64,000 nt of DNA from Hymenoscyphus infarciens (GCA_001414345.1 LLCB01000256.1:23013-87012); one strand, 5' to 3'. Counted from the first letter of the stretch, positions 14,396 through 27,360 are shown. Translations and numbers: made by a program. The notes: a model not told the origin generated them from the letters alone.

Positions 14396-16114
14396 CCTTG
14401 AACATCTAAGTATAGGCAAAGTGAATTGTTAGGCTAGATAAGCGCTAAAGCGATTATCGCCCTAACACCCTTAATACCGTAGACGCAAAAGGGTATTTGA
14501 ATGCACTGGGACGCTAAACTATATAAATGATCGTTACATTACACCGAACGCTCCCGTAATATTGTCAACTTTGGTATATGTTTGTGTCTCTGCAAGCTTG
14601 AGCTGTGCTTCTGTAAATTGTACAAGTGCGAGCCACACTTATGACGTGGAAACGACGTGCTTGTAGCTACATGGAAGCAAAAATCATAATATAGAGTGAA
14701 GACAATGAGAGAGGTTTTTGGTACTCTTCGGCCACTATGCCAAGAAGAGAGACCTGTACAACATTTCGTGCTCGTATGTGGAGTACAGAGCCACACCAGC
14801 TCGTATTGTTTTTTAAATTGGGATCTCCAATTTTTCAAGCTGTGCGCCCTGGAGCCCCAGAAGCCAGTGTAGCTCTCTCCCAGCACCGAATGGAGCTTGA
14901 GAGCGACCGAGGTAGCTGAGGTCACCTTCCCCGGTCCTACTATTCGGGGCCGCATTTCAAAGGCATACAAATGGAATCGCTTTTGAGGGTAAGAAAATCA
15001 AAGGATTGCAGAAAGAGCAAGGTGTTGGGCACAACATAGAGGATAACGCAAATCCACGAGTAACACTGGTTTTCTGGATTGGAATGGCCAAGCGTTCGAA
15101 TCGCGCGATTTCAGTCCTCGTTATATGTCGAGCCAAACACCCGACTTCTGCCAAAGCCTTCCCGACGCGGATTAGGGGTTTCAACTTGATTCCCACCTCC
15201 CCCAGTATTTGTATGCTATGCCAGAGTAGGTCTGCAATTTGCCGATAGTTATTTCGATTTGATGACCGGCTTTCTCGGCCGGAATTGTTTGATGCATTCG
15301 ACTCGATTCGAGTTGGGTTTTCCGACCGCCGAATTGAAGCGGAAAGGAAAGTTGGTTTGTGGCTGGAACTCGGGAGTTGCTGCATGAATAGACTCACTGA
15401 CAATAGGCAGAATTAGCGAGAAGTGTTTTGGAATTGAATTACCTTGCTCTCTTGTTTTGAGCTCTGATTTGGGTGTTCATGTCGCTGTGATGAAAGGTTG
15501 TAGCTCAAGTTGAGGATGAGAGGAACCAGACCAGAGCCTGAAGATGCCTGAGCGGCAGAAGCTCGGGGAATCAAACAGACCATCAAAAAGGGGGGTTGGG
15601 AACACACCTAACATAACCAACATAACCCATCTCTTATATATAAACTTTTGCTGGAGGTTTATCAAAACGGTTTGCATTCTGTGCTATGTCTACGACCTCA
15701 TTTGAGTGCTTGGTCTTTTTACCGGGTGGCATATTAGCCCCCGATTTCACCCCCACCAGTGCCCCTGTTGCCCCTGTTGCCCCTATGTTTTTTGAAATTG
15801 ACGAAATTGGGGTGGGACTGAGAAGAAGCTTTCATCGACCTTCTACACGTAGGCTGACAGTAAACAGCCTAAATTTTAGAAGTCATGCTTAGTACGAAGA
15901 TCGAAGAAGCGCCTCCTTCCCCACCTGTCAAGTACAATACGAGGCTCGGCTGCGGAGATTGTTCAATTCTGGAAGGTGTGAACTTTCAAGCCCTGTAGGG
16001 ATCCCCCAGAACCCGTATTTTCTCCATTTAAGAAGTGTATATCACGATCGTTTTTCCACTCCATTTCTGTCCTTCCTCTTTATTGCATTCTTTTCGCGAT
16101 CCGGTGTTCGTACC
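14396..16114. other. Intergenic, island 1 left flank; no gene supported
   Basis: Base composition is balanced, with normal CpA/TpG, so this is outside the RIP block. Two minus-strand open frames (14539-14970 and 14957-15403) lack recognisable domains, overlap each other and read as low-complexity sequence; I do not call them. A short inverted repeat (GTTAGG...CCTAAC) lies at about 14427-14467. A T-rich stretch at about 16010-16080 precedes the protease start and probably holds its promoter. Confidence 0.4.
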
Positions 16115-17432
16115 ATGATGTTTTTCGCAATCTCAGCAGCTGCTTTGTTCTCTTTGGCAAATGGCCATGTTCTCCCTCGACAAACTGCTGCGTACCATTA
16201 TATGCCAGTTGATTTTGACTATGGGAGCGATTCTAGAGTAACTACCAACATCACGTTTGGTACTTCTCCTGACGCAAAGCCTTTCAAAGTCGTGATGGAT
16301 ACGGGAAGCGCGAACTTCTGGGTAAGCTTGGCATAAACTTTCCTACCACATATCGCTGACAATATAACAGATTTGGGAACCAGAAGCAGTCGTTCATTGG
16401 GGATCGCCGTATCTTGGTGATATTGGGCCTTGTAATCAGACAGTCCCAACCAGATATAATCCCGGCAACTCGTCAACAGCTGTCATTACGCAGGAAGCAT
16501 CTAGCTACGCCTATGCTGGCAATGCAAAGATTGTATCCGGTTCCCATTACTCAAATGACACCATCACGGTTCCGGGAGGAAATGGGCCAATTTCAAATGT
16601 CCAATTTGCATTAGAAAACAACTGCCTTATACGTCAGCGCGATGATGGCAGTTGCTCATCAATCACCTACGACCTGGGTATACTAGGGCTTTCTCCCAAT
16701 ACCCCAAACACCGCCGGCCCATCCTTCCGCCAAAATCTCCTCGATGCTGGCCAAATTGGATCAAAGACCATGGTCATGTGGTTCAACAAGCATCTTGGAG
16801 CCCTCGGAAGACTCACGGGAGGAACCCTCTTCGGCGCAATCGACAAATCAAAATACACAGGACCACTGGTTCGAGTACCCAATGCAATCGATCCTACATC
16901 TCAAGTTGGTTACTACGTTTCGAAGCCTCTAATCACCTTCAACGGCAAAACTTTCAATGGAACCGAGGACACGAACTGTCTTGTTGACTCGGGCTCTCAT
17001 GCAGATTATCTTCCAATTTCATCTGGGACCGAGGAAACCAGTTTCTTTTCAGAGACTGGATTAGTGGACTATAATGGTATTGTTGCATACAATGGAACAT
17101 GCGACTCGATTCCACAGGACCTCTCGATCGCGTATACTTTCGCTGGTGTTGACAAGAACCAAAACGTTACCATTGATGTTCCACTTCGAAACTATGCGAG
17201 AGGGGCAGTTGTACTTGATCCTGGATGGCAAGGAGGTGATGTTTGTGTTCTCAATTTGGAAGTGGGTGGGTGTATGTTTGGAGCTCCATTCTCTTCTGCG
17301 GCTTTTATTGCGGTTGACGATAGCGACAACTCGATCGCATTTGCGCAGGGAGGTATTTCAGCAGAAGGGTCGGCTATTGACAGCGATCAGTTGGTCGTGA
17401 TTGGACCTGGAGAGAGCTACGACACTAGATGA
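16115..17432 (+). CDS. Secreted pepsin-type (A1 family) aspartic protease
   Basis: Exons 16115-16321 and 16371-17432 are joined by a 49-bp intron (GTAAGC...ACAG, branch CTGAC) and give 422 residues. The first residues (MMFFAISAAALFSLANG) form a signal peptide. The two catalytic motifs are D-T-G-S (Asp62) and D-S-G-S (Asp275); the intron falls right after DTGSANFW, and exon 2 continues IWEP. A flap-like Y-A-G-N-A, then G-I-L-G-L-S, G-T-L-F-G-A-I-D and a C-terminal A-F-I-A-V-D-D...I-A-F-A-Q-G-G follow in A1 order. Only about 40 residues separate the signal peptide from the DTG motif, so the pro-segment is very short or absent. Several N-x-S/T sites suggest glycosylation. There is no C-terminal hydrophobic tail, so it is probably soluble and extracellular, not a GPI-anchored yapsin. 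The upstream in-frame extension to 15959 lacks signal-peptide logic, so I start at the tandem ATGs. Confidence 0.9.
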
Positions 17433-18128
17433 AAGTATTATAGTATTAATAAAATTTAGTTTGCGATGTCTAGCCTTAGTAGTCCTAGGTGTCCATTGAG
17501 TTCTTTCTTCTGATTAGGGTGTGTGTACAAGAGAACTTAGCAATCGTTTACTCTATTAATTGATATTGGATCGTTTTGCGGCTCTTTTGTAGTCCTTTTC
17601 CACATCCCCCTCTTTTACGAAGAAGTTTAACGAAAGTTGGGAGAATATAAGATCATATTTAAATTCTATAGAGAGCTGAAATATACGTATGTGGTTCTCA
17701 TTTCTAAGGAAACTTATCAAGAGATAGCTATATGATAAATTCGCAGTGGGTGTCTAGTCACTGTATTTACTAGGCGAGAATAGAGGTCAAAAGGGAAACA
17801 CTATCTTACTTGTTTGTGTCTTCAAAAGAGAAATAGAAGTAACACAAAAAACAAAACTATAATCGCTGTCGCAATACAGGTCTGTGTCTTCAATGATCTC
17901 GGATCTTCAGTTTCGTTAGCCCCTCTCCGGGAAACTTACTCGGAGGGGCAAAAAGTAAGTTCTCGCGTACCAGTGAAAGGTTTTGCCTGACCCGACTTTA
18001 CCTTGAAGCCAAAGAAATGCGGTTTGCCCTAGATGCTGGTTACGATATTTTTCACCGGATGTACCTCACTCCCCCACTTGACTTTCATGTCGGTCCCTTC
18101 CTGCCGAACAATCAGTCCGTGTCGGCTT

Positions 18129-18147
18129 GAGTTACTCAAAGTAACTC
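18129..18147. repeat. Perfect 8-bp inverted repeat (GAGTTACT-CAA-AGTAACTC)
   Basis: Arms 18129-18136 and 18140-18147 are exact inverse complements with a 3-base loop. A further GAGTAACTC copy follows at once. It could be a binding site or a chance hairpin. Confidence 0.6.
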
Positions 18148-18164
18148 CTGAGTAACTCAAAGCT

Positions 18165-18208
18165 GAGTAGAGTAGAGTAACGGGTCCTTACTCTAATCTA
18201 CTCTACTC
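18165..18208. repeat. Imperfect inverted repeat of GAGTA units
   Basis: GAGTAGAGTAGAGTAA on the left faces TTACTCTAATCTACTCTACTC on the right (one extra 5-base step), separated by a GC-rich loop. With the adjacent hairpin this makes an 80-base stretch built of GAGTA/TACTC words. Confidence 0.5.
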
Positions 18209-18621
18209 GTTTATTGCGCTGCCGGACACTAACTTCCCGGTAGCGAGAGACTGACCCCTTTTTGAGTTCAATTAACATCAAACATGGAGATATTGAGACG
18301 TATATATGTTCGATACTTAGCAATGTTTCAAGCAGCTCCCTCTGTTTGCGACTGCCGTAAACAAACTGCTCTATAATCTTTTTCTTCCGACCGGTCAAGC
18401 AAATTTCTCTTTCAGACAAGCAATTTTTCTCACAGGCGCAGTAAGCTCATCCTGAAGGCAACACATTGTAATTTTCGTTGCTTGGAGCGATCTCTCCTTT
18501 TTATTAAGTTCCAAAGAGCCAAATATTATCAAGAGAAAACCTAGACGCTTCGGCTAGAACGGCGAGGTCTTTGGTTTTATTCAACACCTGCTCGTTACCC
18601 TCCAATTCCCCTTTAAAAATA

Positions 18622-20842
18622 TGCTGATAATATAAGATAATAACTACTGAAACCTTATATATAGAAGGTACTCCTAGCTATCTAGGATAATAGTATACTA
18701 TTATATCTCTCTCTCTTAAAAAAGACTCGTCCTAAGTCTTCTCTCTCTTATTATTTAGAGTTAAATCGGGATACTATAGTATTATTGTCGTATTTATTGA
18801 TTTTATTATAAATAAAAAGGTAGATTAGTTAGTACTAAATCGTATTTGTTAATACTTATAAAGAGACTTCGTTTCTAATCCTTTAATATTAAAAGTAAGC
18901 ATTTACGTTCGCTAAAAGAGTATAGTCTAATCTAACTAGTAGGTTAGAAAAAGTTCAAAGTTTAAAGTTTAAAAAGTTCAAAAAGTTTAAAACAGAGTTA
19001 GAGGCGAAATTAGAGTAGAGTTAGAAGTCGTTTAGTTAAGAGCTAGTAATAACTTAGTTAAGAGCTTACTTTAAGAGCGTACTAATTCGTATCTGATTCG
19101 AATTCGAAGGAAACTTCTAGGTCTAGCTAGAAGTTAAAGAAAGTAAGAAAGTAAAGAATATAAGACTCTATACTAGAGTCGGTGAGGTTTCGGGTAGTCA
19201 AAGGCGAAGTTGTTTCTAATTATTAAGTTTTCGCTATCCGAATTTCAAGACGACAAAAAGAGTAGTTTCAGCTAGTTAAAAGAGTTTATTATTAAATATT
19301 GAAAACGCTATCCGAAGTTTAGAATAACAAAAGGAGCAGTTCTAGCTAGTTAAATAAAGTTAATACCGAAGTTGTCGTATTACCTTATTCCCTTTACGAG
19401 TACTTAAGAACTTAATCGTTATCTTCCGATTTTAAAGAAGAGTCGCTGTTAGATCGTAAGTAGTTTAGACAAGCTAAGGTATATCCTATATATAGAAGAA
19501 CCGTTCTAACTTAGTATCTTTCCAAGTATAGCTGTACTTAAAAAGCAAACGTTTCTTTAGTATATTCTTCTTCTAATTCCACTTCTATCTCTTTTAACTT
19601 TTACACTAGCGGAGACTTAGTTTATAACCGTAGTTATTTTAAATGTTCGCTAGTAGAGGTTTAAAGGAAGTTTAGAGTAGAGTTAGATAATATTCAGTTA
19701 GTATTATTAAAGATAGTAATAACTTAGCTAAGAGCTCGCTTCTATGTTTTATTCTAATAGAAAGCGTATTTTAACTAATTTATATCCGATTTAAGAGAAG
19801 TAGTAGGAAGGCATTAGAGATAATAGTATCTCTTAAGCAAAAGAGGTCTAAATTCAGGCTTTGAAAGTAAAGAAGAGTCGGATTAGAGAGAGTTTAGAAG
19901 CAGAGTGTTTTTTAAGTTATTAACTTTAGAGTTTACTTATAATTTTATTCTTTATCTCTCGGCTAACTAATCGTTTTATCCTTTATATACTACTATCTCG
20001 TCTATATATTATCCGTATTTAAAAAGTCTCTTTAAGACCTTTTATATTTACTATATAGTTTCGGTTTAGAGAGGGTTTAGAGAGTCTTTTAAAAAAGAGA
20101 GTAGTAGTAGCCCTAGAAAGGCGTTTAACGCGTTATAGCGGAACTAGGTTCAATATTTCAAAGATATCGAAAAGAGAGAGAGAGAGTAAGATCAGATTCA
20201 AAAGCCTTCGTAATAACTATAGTATATCGACTTATTCACCGAATCTATATATAGTAGTCCCTATACTTAGAGAGTTATTAGAAGCCTCTAAAACACTTAG
20301 CGTATTCCTACTTTCTTAATATATAAAACACGATTTTTACTAGCTATCTAAAACGGATACTAAACCCTAATATTACTAGCTGTCTAAGTAGTTTCCGATT
20401 ACCTAGCTATTTAAGAACATCGTTATTCGAGTCCGATTCTAGTCTAAAAAAGAAATAAAAGCGATAATAAGCTTAAAAGAGATATTATAAATGCTATTAC
20501 TAGCAAAGAAGAGTTTTTCCTTTTTATATAATAGTACGAAATATATACTACTATAAAAGAGGTATATAGAAGTACGTTCGACAGAATAACATACGTAGAT
20601 ACTAGGCTCTAATATAGAAGAAAAGGAAAAACTATCTCTCTCTAACTCTAAGAGTAGGCTACTATATATAAGAAGTTCAGACTATATAAAAAGGGTCTAA
20701 AACTAACTAACGTTATACGTCGGCTAATACAAAAGCCTAAACCTACGTAACTTTTCTAAAATAGATAATATAAGATAATAACTACTAAAACCTTATATAT
20801 AGTAGGTACTCCTAGCTATCTAGAATAACGGTATACTATTAC
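18622..20842 (-). mobile_element. Truncated non-autonomous LTR element, same family as 25448-29247
   Basis: Orientation is minus: the 5' LTR is 20527-20842 and a remnant of the 3' LTR is 18622-18705, preceded on the minus strand by a purine run (18706-18716) that acts as polypurine tract. The interior matches, in inverse orientation, the 3' half of the element at 25448-29247, including the GAATTCGAATCRGATA tandem repeats. The LTR end at 20842 keeps the original CA, whereas other copies have TA. The left LTR lacks about 230 bp and abuts unmutated island sequence, so the break coincides with the island border. No RT motif was seen. Confidence 0.7.
20527..20842 (-). repeat. 5' LTR of the truncated element
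   Basis: 316 bp; the inverse complement aligns with the LTRs at 25448-25798 and 28897-29247 over its length. On the minus strand it starts TGTAATAG and ends CTATTATA. Confidence 0.7.
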
Positions 20843-21738
20843 ACTTATTAATATTATATTATTCTACTAGCTCTCTACTAGTAGAGCTAGACTTATTATA
20901 CTAGTTATACTAGAACTAGAGAGAGTAATATAATAGATTATAAGCTTAGGTTTATCTAGAGTTAATATAGTAGTTATAATAAACTTAGAGTTATATTAAA
21001 GACTTCTATAGACGCTATAAAAGAGTATTTATAATACTAATAAAGCTAATCATAGGTTATTATTATTCTATATTTATAGAAAAGGTAAAAAGCCTTAATA
21101 CTAGTATTATATACTTAAGTTAAAAGCTATATATTAGCTTATATAATTAGGATTAGATATAGTCTTAATTTCTATAATAAGTAGTAATTATAAGAGAGTA
21201 TTCTCTTAAGCTAAACTACTTATTATAGAGTAAAGGAATCGCTTTTAACCTAATATAATAGAGGTAACTTAGGATCTCTAAGTATAGATTATTATAGACT
21301 GAAAGTTATAAGAGAAGTAGAGAGAAAAGAACTTAGAAGATAAGTAGTAGAATAAAGAGAATTAGGTTATTACTAATCTACTAGAATAATATGTAATTTA
21401 GGTATAATATCTCGTCTTTTAGTAGCTTTAATAATATTATTATTTTTAATACTTCTTAAATTAGTCTATAATATTAGTACTTTTTATTACTTTTTACTTA
21501 TTTTAATACTTTTTACTTATATACTTCCTAGCTTATTCTATTCTCTCTAATACCTCTTCTTACCTAGCTCTCTCTTTTAGTCTTCTTTGCCTCTTCTATT
21601 CTAATTTAGTATCTCTTCTATCTAATTTAGCCTAGCTTATAAGTAAAATTAGCTTATTCTCTTCTTTTCTAATAGAGAGAGATAGCCTATTCTCTCTAAA
21701 GCACTAGGCTAACTAAGACGAGTAAAGCTAAAACACTA
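20843..21738 (+). mobile_element. 5'-truncated hAT transposon with transposase C-terminus
   Basis: The right end reads CTAAAACACTA (21728-21738), the inverse of the TAGTGTTTTAG terminus of the hAT element at 46015. At about 21150-21400 the plus frame gives a RIP-degraded hAT dimerisation domain: I-S-x-x-S-S-x-x-x-x-R-V-F-S, then A-K-L-L-I-x-E-x-R-N-R and P-N-I-I-E, in the family order with stops at expected Gln/Trp/Arg codons. The 5' part of the transposase and the left terminus are missing; the LTR element at 18622-20842 abuts directly. Confidence 0.7.
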
Positions 21739-24223
21739 TTCTTACTCTTATCTTTATATAACTAAAAAAGTAGTAAAGTCTCTCTAATATTAAAGTTAAA
21801 TATTCTAGCTTTTATCTAAGCTTTAATAGAAATGTTATTATTATAATTAAGAAGAGTTATATTAGAATTAAAATTAAAAATATCTAGTATATAAGCTCTT
21901 TTAGTACTAGTATTATTATCTTCTAGATAAGATATACTTAAGTATTCCGCTTATAATTAATCTATATATATATAAGCCTAGTCTACTTATAAATTAGAAT
22001 AGTTTATATTCTTCTATAATCTATAAATAACTCTCTTACTATATATACTTAAAGTATTCAAAATTATCTTTTAGATTAGATATAAAGAAGTAGAATATAT
22101 AGATATTTAATTATTACGTATTTTTTAAGTTAAAAACACTCTAAGAAGTTATATATTCAGAGGTGAAAACTCTATTATATATAGAGAAATCGAGAAGATA
22201 TCTATTTTTCTATAATATACTTCTTAGATCTAAGAAATCAGTAGCTTTATAAGCTATTAAATAGAAGCTCTTCAACTAATAGCTTTCTAATTCCTACGCT
22301 TTAGTATAATACTTAGACTAGGTACTTCTCTTTAAAGTTATTCTACTAGCGGTTCTAGTAAGTAGATTCCTACTTTCTACTCTTATCTAACTTCTATATT
22401 TTATACTCTAGCGTCTAGTAGTTATAGCTCTAGCTCTAGCGTAATAGTGAAATAGATAGCGTTTATAGAAATAGTAGCTATTAGCTAGCGTTATATATAT
22501 ATCTACTAGCTTCGTAGAGTACTAGGCTTCTAAAACAAATAAGATATAGTTTAGTTATAAAATATCTCTCAGAGTAGCTAGCTAATACTAGGCTTTAAAT
22601 TATATTTACTATATTTAATAAATAGCTAGGCTACTAGGCTTTTACTAGCTCGTTACTAGATTTTTTTTAGCTCGCTACTAGGCTTTTATACTTAATTCAA
22701 TCTTTTAAAGAACTTAGACAAGCTTATATCTTATTTATTTATTTATTTAAAGCTCGGCGACGTTATATATTAATATACTAGCTTACTACTAGCGGAGAAG
22801 CGTAGTCTAAATATATAGTAATATATTAAATACGTAAGTAGAAGATAATTATTATTATAGAGTATACTTTAAGTATAAACTAAGCTTATAGCTATTACTT
22901 ATTTTTTAGATTAAAAACGCTCTAAGAAGTCTTATATTTAGAGAGGAAAACTCTATTATATATATAAGAAAATCGAGTTATAAGATATCTCTTTTTCTAT
23001 AATAATTACTTTAAAGAAAATACCTATTAATCTTAGTCTAGTCGTTAATAGTATACTAATAAAAGAATTAAACTTAAGATATTAATAAATTACTATTTAT
23101 ATAAATATTAAAGTTGTCTTATATTATATATATATATTAAATAAGTATATTTAAAGTAATTATATAATCTATAACTATACTATAATTAGATTTAGCTTTA
23201 ATAGCCTTAGCTTACTTTATATACTTAATAAAGGATTAAAGAATTAATTCTATCTTTTTAAGAATATTCTAATTCTCTATAATAAAGATATTAAAAGAAA
23301 GCTTAATATAGTCCTTCTAAGTAGTATTTACTTTATAAGTACTCTTATAGATAGTATTCTTATTATTAAAGTAAAAGTAGTTAATACGCTTCTTAATTTT
23401 AATAATATAATTAATTATTAAATAAAAAGAGTTCTTTTTAATAGTATTATCTTCGACTATTATAAATAATTAAAATACTCTCTAAAACAGTTATTATTAT
23501 CTAAATAAATACTCTTAAATTACTAGTGCTTTTAAAGTAATCTTATAATTTATCTAACTATATTATAGAGTCTCTTAATAGAACTATGCTTCTGTAATAT
23601 CTCTAGCTCTTTTTATAAATTAGAATTAGTAATAGATTTCACTTATCCTTTCTAGGCTTTAAAAGTATTAATATCTTTACTATAAAAGAAGGCTTTAATA
23701 ATAAGATTAAGTATATAACTAAGATAGTATAGTTACTAACTTTTATATTACCTTATAGTAAGATAGAAGAAAAATTATTTAGTAATAATAATATAGTATT
23801 TATTATTATTTAATATCTTATTATTAATAAAAAGGCTAACTTTATACTCTAAACTATATTCTTTAATAACTTATATAACTACTTCTATCTAATTCTCTTC
23901 TATATAAAAACTTTAAAGTTATTATATTATAATAAGTATTTAAAAGTAGTAGTTATAATATATTAGTTTTAAATACTAAGAAGTCTATAGAATATAAAAA
24001 TCCTAACTAGACTATAATATTATTTTTCTTAATAAACTAATAATTATGTTTAAATGTTTTTATATTTCTAAAAAGCTCTAGTTTAATAGTTTTTAAAAAT
24101 AGAAAAAGTAATTAGAGAAGTATAGTAGTTAGTAAAAAAAATAATATAGAAGTCTTAACTAGATTAAAATATCTACTAACTACTATATTAATAATATAGA
24201 CTTATTTAAAGCTTATATATACT
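21739..24223. repeat. RIP-mutated repeats, including relatives of the 24224 TIR element
   Basis: The stretches at about 22120-22240 and 22890-23010 both contain the terminal sequence of the 816-bp TIR element (TTAAAAACRCTCTAAGAAG, then GTGAAAACTCTAYTATATA), in the same orientation. The segment 22310-22890 resembles 32060-32500. The rest is AT-rich with no readable motif. Confidence 0.5.
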
Positions 24224-24479
24224 ATAACGTAATTTTAGGTTAAAAACGCTCTAAGAAGCCTTATATTTAGTAGTAAAAACTCTACTATATATATAGAGAG
24301 AAAATAAGATATTATATAACTCTATTTCTATATAATATATCTTTTAGATCTAGAAGAGATAACTTCTTAGACTTATAATAAAACTATATTATAAAAGAAT
24401 CTCTTAACTATATTACTTTCTATTTCGACTCTAGAAAGTTCTATTAATTCTTAAGAGTAAAGTCTTACTCTTAGATCTT

Positions 24480-24881
24480 TATAAGAGGTTATATACGTAT
24501 AGAGTAGACTATAGAGTAGGCTATAGAGTAGGTTAGAAGTACGTAAGTCGAATCGGCATAGAGTAGGTTAGGTGATCGCTAGATTACGTTTCTAAGGAGT
24601 CGAAGTATAAGTATAAAAGACTTAGTGAATTTTTGACTTTTGACTTAATTTCTAACTAAAAGATAGAAGAGAGCTTTATATACTTTTAGAGTAAATACTA
24701 GAAGCTTCTATAGCTTATAAATTAAAGGGGTTACTAGAAGGTTCTAGGGATTACGTATTCGCTTAACTATAACCGAGAACGTAACTGAACCTTCTAGATA
24801 ATACTAGAAAGAACTAGTATAGACTAAGATTTAAACTTAAAGCCTATTAGTAAGTAAGGTAATTATTACCTAATACTAATA
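24480..24881 (-). repeat. 3' LTR of the copia-like element
   Basis: 402 bp, TATAAGAGG...ACTAATA on the plus strand. It is about 97 percent identical to 31650-32051 by manual comparison; every difference is C/T or G/A. Confidence 0.88.
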
Positions 24882-25447
24882 GACCCTCTTAATAAGTACT
24901 TTACTTAATAATAGAGGAAATACTTACTTAACTTTAAAGTAGAAGTAAGTAAATAAAATAGAAGTAAATATTAACTTAACTTTAAAGTATAAGTTAATAG
25001 ACTAAGTAAGAGCTAAAAGTAGACTAATAACTAATCTAATCTTAAAGAACGAATACCTCTTTAAAGAGAGTAGTAAAAATAAATAAAAGTATCTCTTTAA
25101 TAGAGAATACTAAATATATAGCTTATATAAAGCTAAGTTCTTTAAGTAAGCTCTTATTATACTTAGCAGCTTTAGTAAAGTGTATTTTTGCTCTTTAGTA
25201 GAGACTTAAATAGAAGCTAAAAGTTAAAGAAAGACTAATAGAATAAGAAAGAGTATCTCTTTAATAGAGAATACTAAAAATAAAAGTCTTTTATATAAAG
25301 CTAAGTTCTTTTAAAGAACTTGTTTAAAGTCTTTAATTATAGACTAACTATTAAGCTTTATATTGTCTTCTTTAAGGTCTTTGTTCTTATAAACTAACCT
25401 AGATATAGTAGGTATAGTAGAAGAAGAAGAAGAAGAAGAGTCTTTAG

Positions 25448-25798
25448 TATAACGGCATGCCGTTCTATATAGCCGATATTACGTGGCATATGCCGTATAT
25501 ATTAGCTTTCGGTAGTTGTTGTTTTACATTGTCTAATTTAGAAAGGTTACGTCTATCTAGACTTTCGGACGTACTTCGTAGGGTTCGGGCTTTTGTATTA
25601 GCCGACGTATATCGTTGTTCGGTTTCGTACCCCTTTTATATTATCTGAAACCTCTTATATATAGTAGCCTACTCTTAGAGTTAGAAAAGGCTAGTTATTA
25701 TTTTCTTCTATATTAGTGCCTAGTATCTATATACGTTATTCTACTATATATACTCCTATATGCCTCTACTATAGTTATATATATTTTGTACTATTATA
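25448..25798 (+). repeat. 5' LTR of the nested element
   Basis: 351 bp, aligns end to end with 28897-29247. It begins TATAACGGCATGCC. The short open frames inside it are not genes. Confidence 0.88.
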
Positions 25799-26229
25799 TA
25801 AAAATAATAACTCTTCTTTACTAGTAATAGTCTTAATAATATCTCTTTTTAAGCTTATTACTACTTCTTATTTAGAAGTTGATTTATACTCGATTTAGAA
25901 TATTATAATAATATCTTTATATAGCCGAGTAATTAGAGACTACCTAGATAGCTAGTAATAGTAGAGTTTATTATCTATATAGATAGCTAGTATAAATCGT
26001 GTTTTAGTACACGTTAAAGGATTAGAATATACTAAGTATTCCTAAGAATCTTAATAACCCTAGGTTTAGTAAATAAGTTAACTTATAATAGTTATCTAGA
26101 AGGCTTCCAAATCTAACCTTATACCCCCCCCCCCTCTTAAATCGGCATCTTCGAAATATTAAACCCAGTTCCGCTACGAGGTGTTAAACGCCCTTCTAAG
26201 GCCACCCCCCTTTCTAAAAACCGCCTAAA

Positions 26230-27260
26230 TAGCACCTATATACTAAGATTTAGAAGATCTCGACGAAATAATAGTTAAAGAGACTAGTAAGACTTCTTAA
26301 ATATAGACTAGATATAGTCGGTTATATAAGCTTTAGAAGTAGAAAATTAAGAAATAAGGAATCGGCTAGCTAAGCTAGAAAGACAGATAAGCGACCTTAT
26401 ATTTCAAAGCTAATAACTCGCTTCGCCTCTAAACCCTCTCTAATCCTACTCTCTTTTAAATATTCGTTTAAACTAACCTTCGCTTTTATACCCCTTTTAG
26501 CTATAAGCAGCTACCTCTAATGTCTTCTAATATTCCCCTACCTAATATAGCTCTAAAGCTACTTTAAATACCCTTTAACGAAAAAGTAAGATAACTAAAA
26601 AGATCGAACCTTTAGATAATAGTATTTCACCTATATACTAACAATAGAAGATATTAGTATAAGATAGACTCTACGTAAATGCCGACTACTATAGTTCACC
26701 TCTAATATATAAAGCCCTTATTTAGAGTACAATAACTAGACTAGCTAAGAACTACCTAAAGCCTAGATATAAGTTAGAGTTGGTTCAGAATACTTTCTAA
26801 GATTAAGAAGAGATAGTTACCCTTTTAGATACCTACTTTTTAACCGGTTATAAGATAAAGAATACTTAGAACGCTTTCAGATCCTTATAAATAGACGCTA
26901 AAGAAACTTTTACTAAATTTAAAAGTCGCTTCTTAAGTATAGCTATACTTAGAGAAGTATATAAATTAGACAAGTTCTTATATATATAGGAAAAGATTAT
27001 ACCTTAGCTTTAAAACTTAGCTACTATAGAGAAGAGACACTAGAATTATAACTTTACTAAGATAGTGTCTAATCTTTTAGCTATAGATAAGGAGACACGC
27101 TAAAACGCTAAGTTATATAATATCAGTATATCGGTCTAAAATACCCTCTCCTTGTCTAATTCAGCCCTGAACTCCCTATAATACAATAGAGAATCGTCCT
27201 CTACTTCGGAAGTAGAATTAGAAGATAAAGAATCGGAATCGGAAGACGATTTTAAATAAG
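26230..27260 (+). pseudogene. Gag-like degraded frame in the nested LTR element
   Basis: The position after the 5' LTR, and a plus-strand frame with scattered RIP-type stops ending in an acidic Glu/Asp-rich segment (about 27190-27255), suggest a former gag. No zinc knuckle is legible, so the assignment rests on position. Confidence 0.4.
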
Positions 27261-27360
27261 TCCTTAAGTACTCTAAAGGGAACAAGGCGGCCTACGGGCC
27301 TGAGCAACACAGTTCCTACGACAGTACCGATAAATGTCGTACCCGAAACTGTACCCCTTT

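Larger units (their letters stand above)
17433..18621. other. Intergenic, island 1 right flank
   Basis: Balanced composition with no convincing gene. The minus-strand open frame at 18198-18419 (73 codons) is basic and featureless. Two inverted repeats are listed separately. The normal sequence ends at 18621, where a truncated LTR begins. Confidence 0.45.

Noticed and set aside
14539..15403. Two overlapping minus-strand frames (143 and 148 codons) as a gene
   Set aside because: They use different frames, overlap at the join, have no domain, signal peptide or splice sites that would link them, and plus-strand frames of similar quality exist.
18198..18419. 73-codon minus-strand frame
   Set aside because: Basic, low-information sequence that overlaps the TACTC inverted repeat; no support.
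25457..25648. Open frames at 25457-25898 and 29058-29252 as small genes
   Set aside because: They lie within or across the 351-bp LTRs and occur at equivalent places in both LTR copies.
26124..26134. 11-C run as a functional site
   Set aside because: Homopolymer length variation or RIP resistance of CpC explains it; noted only as a composition oddity.
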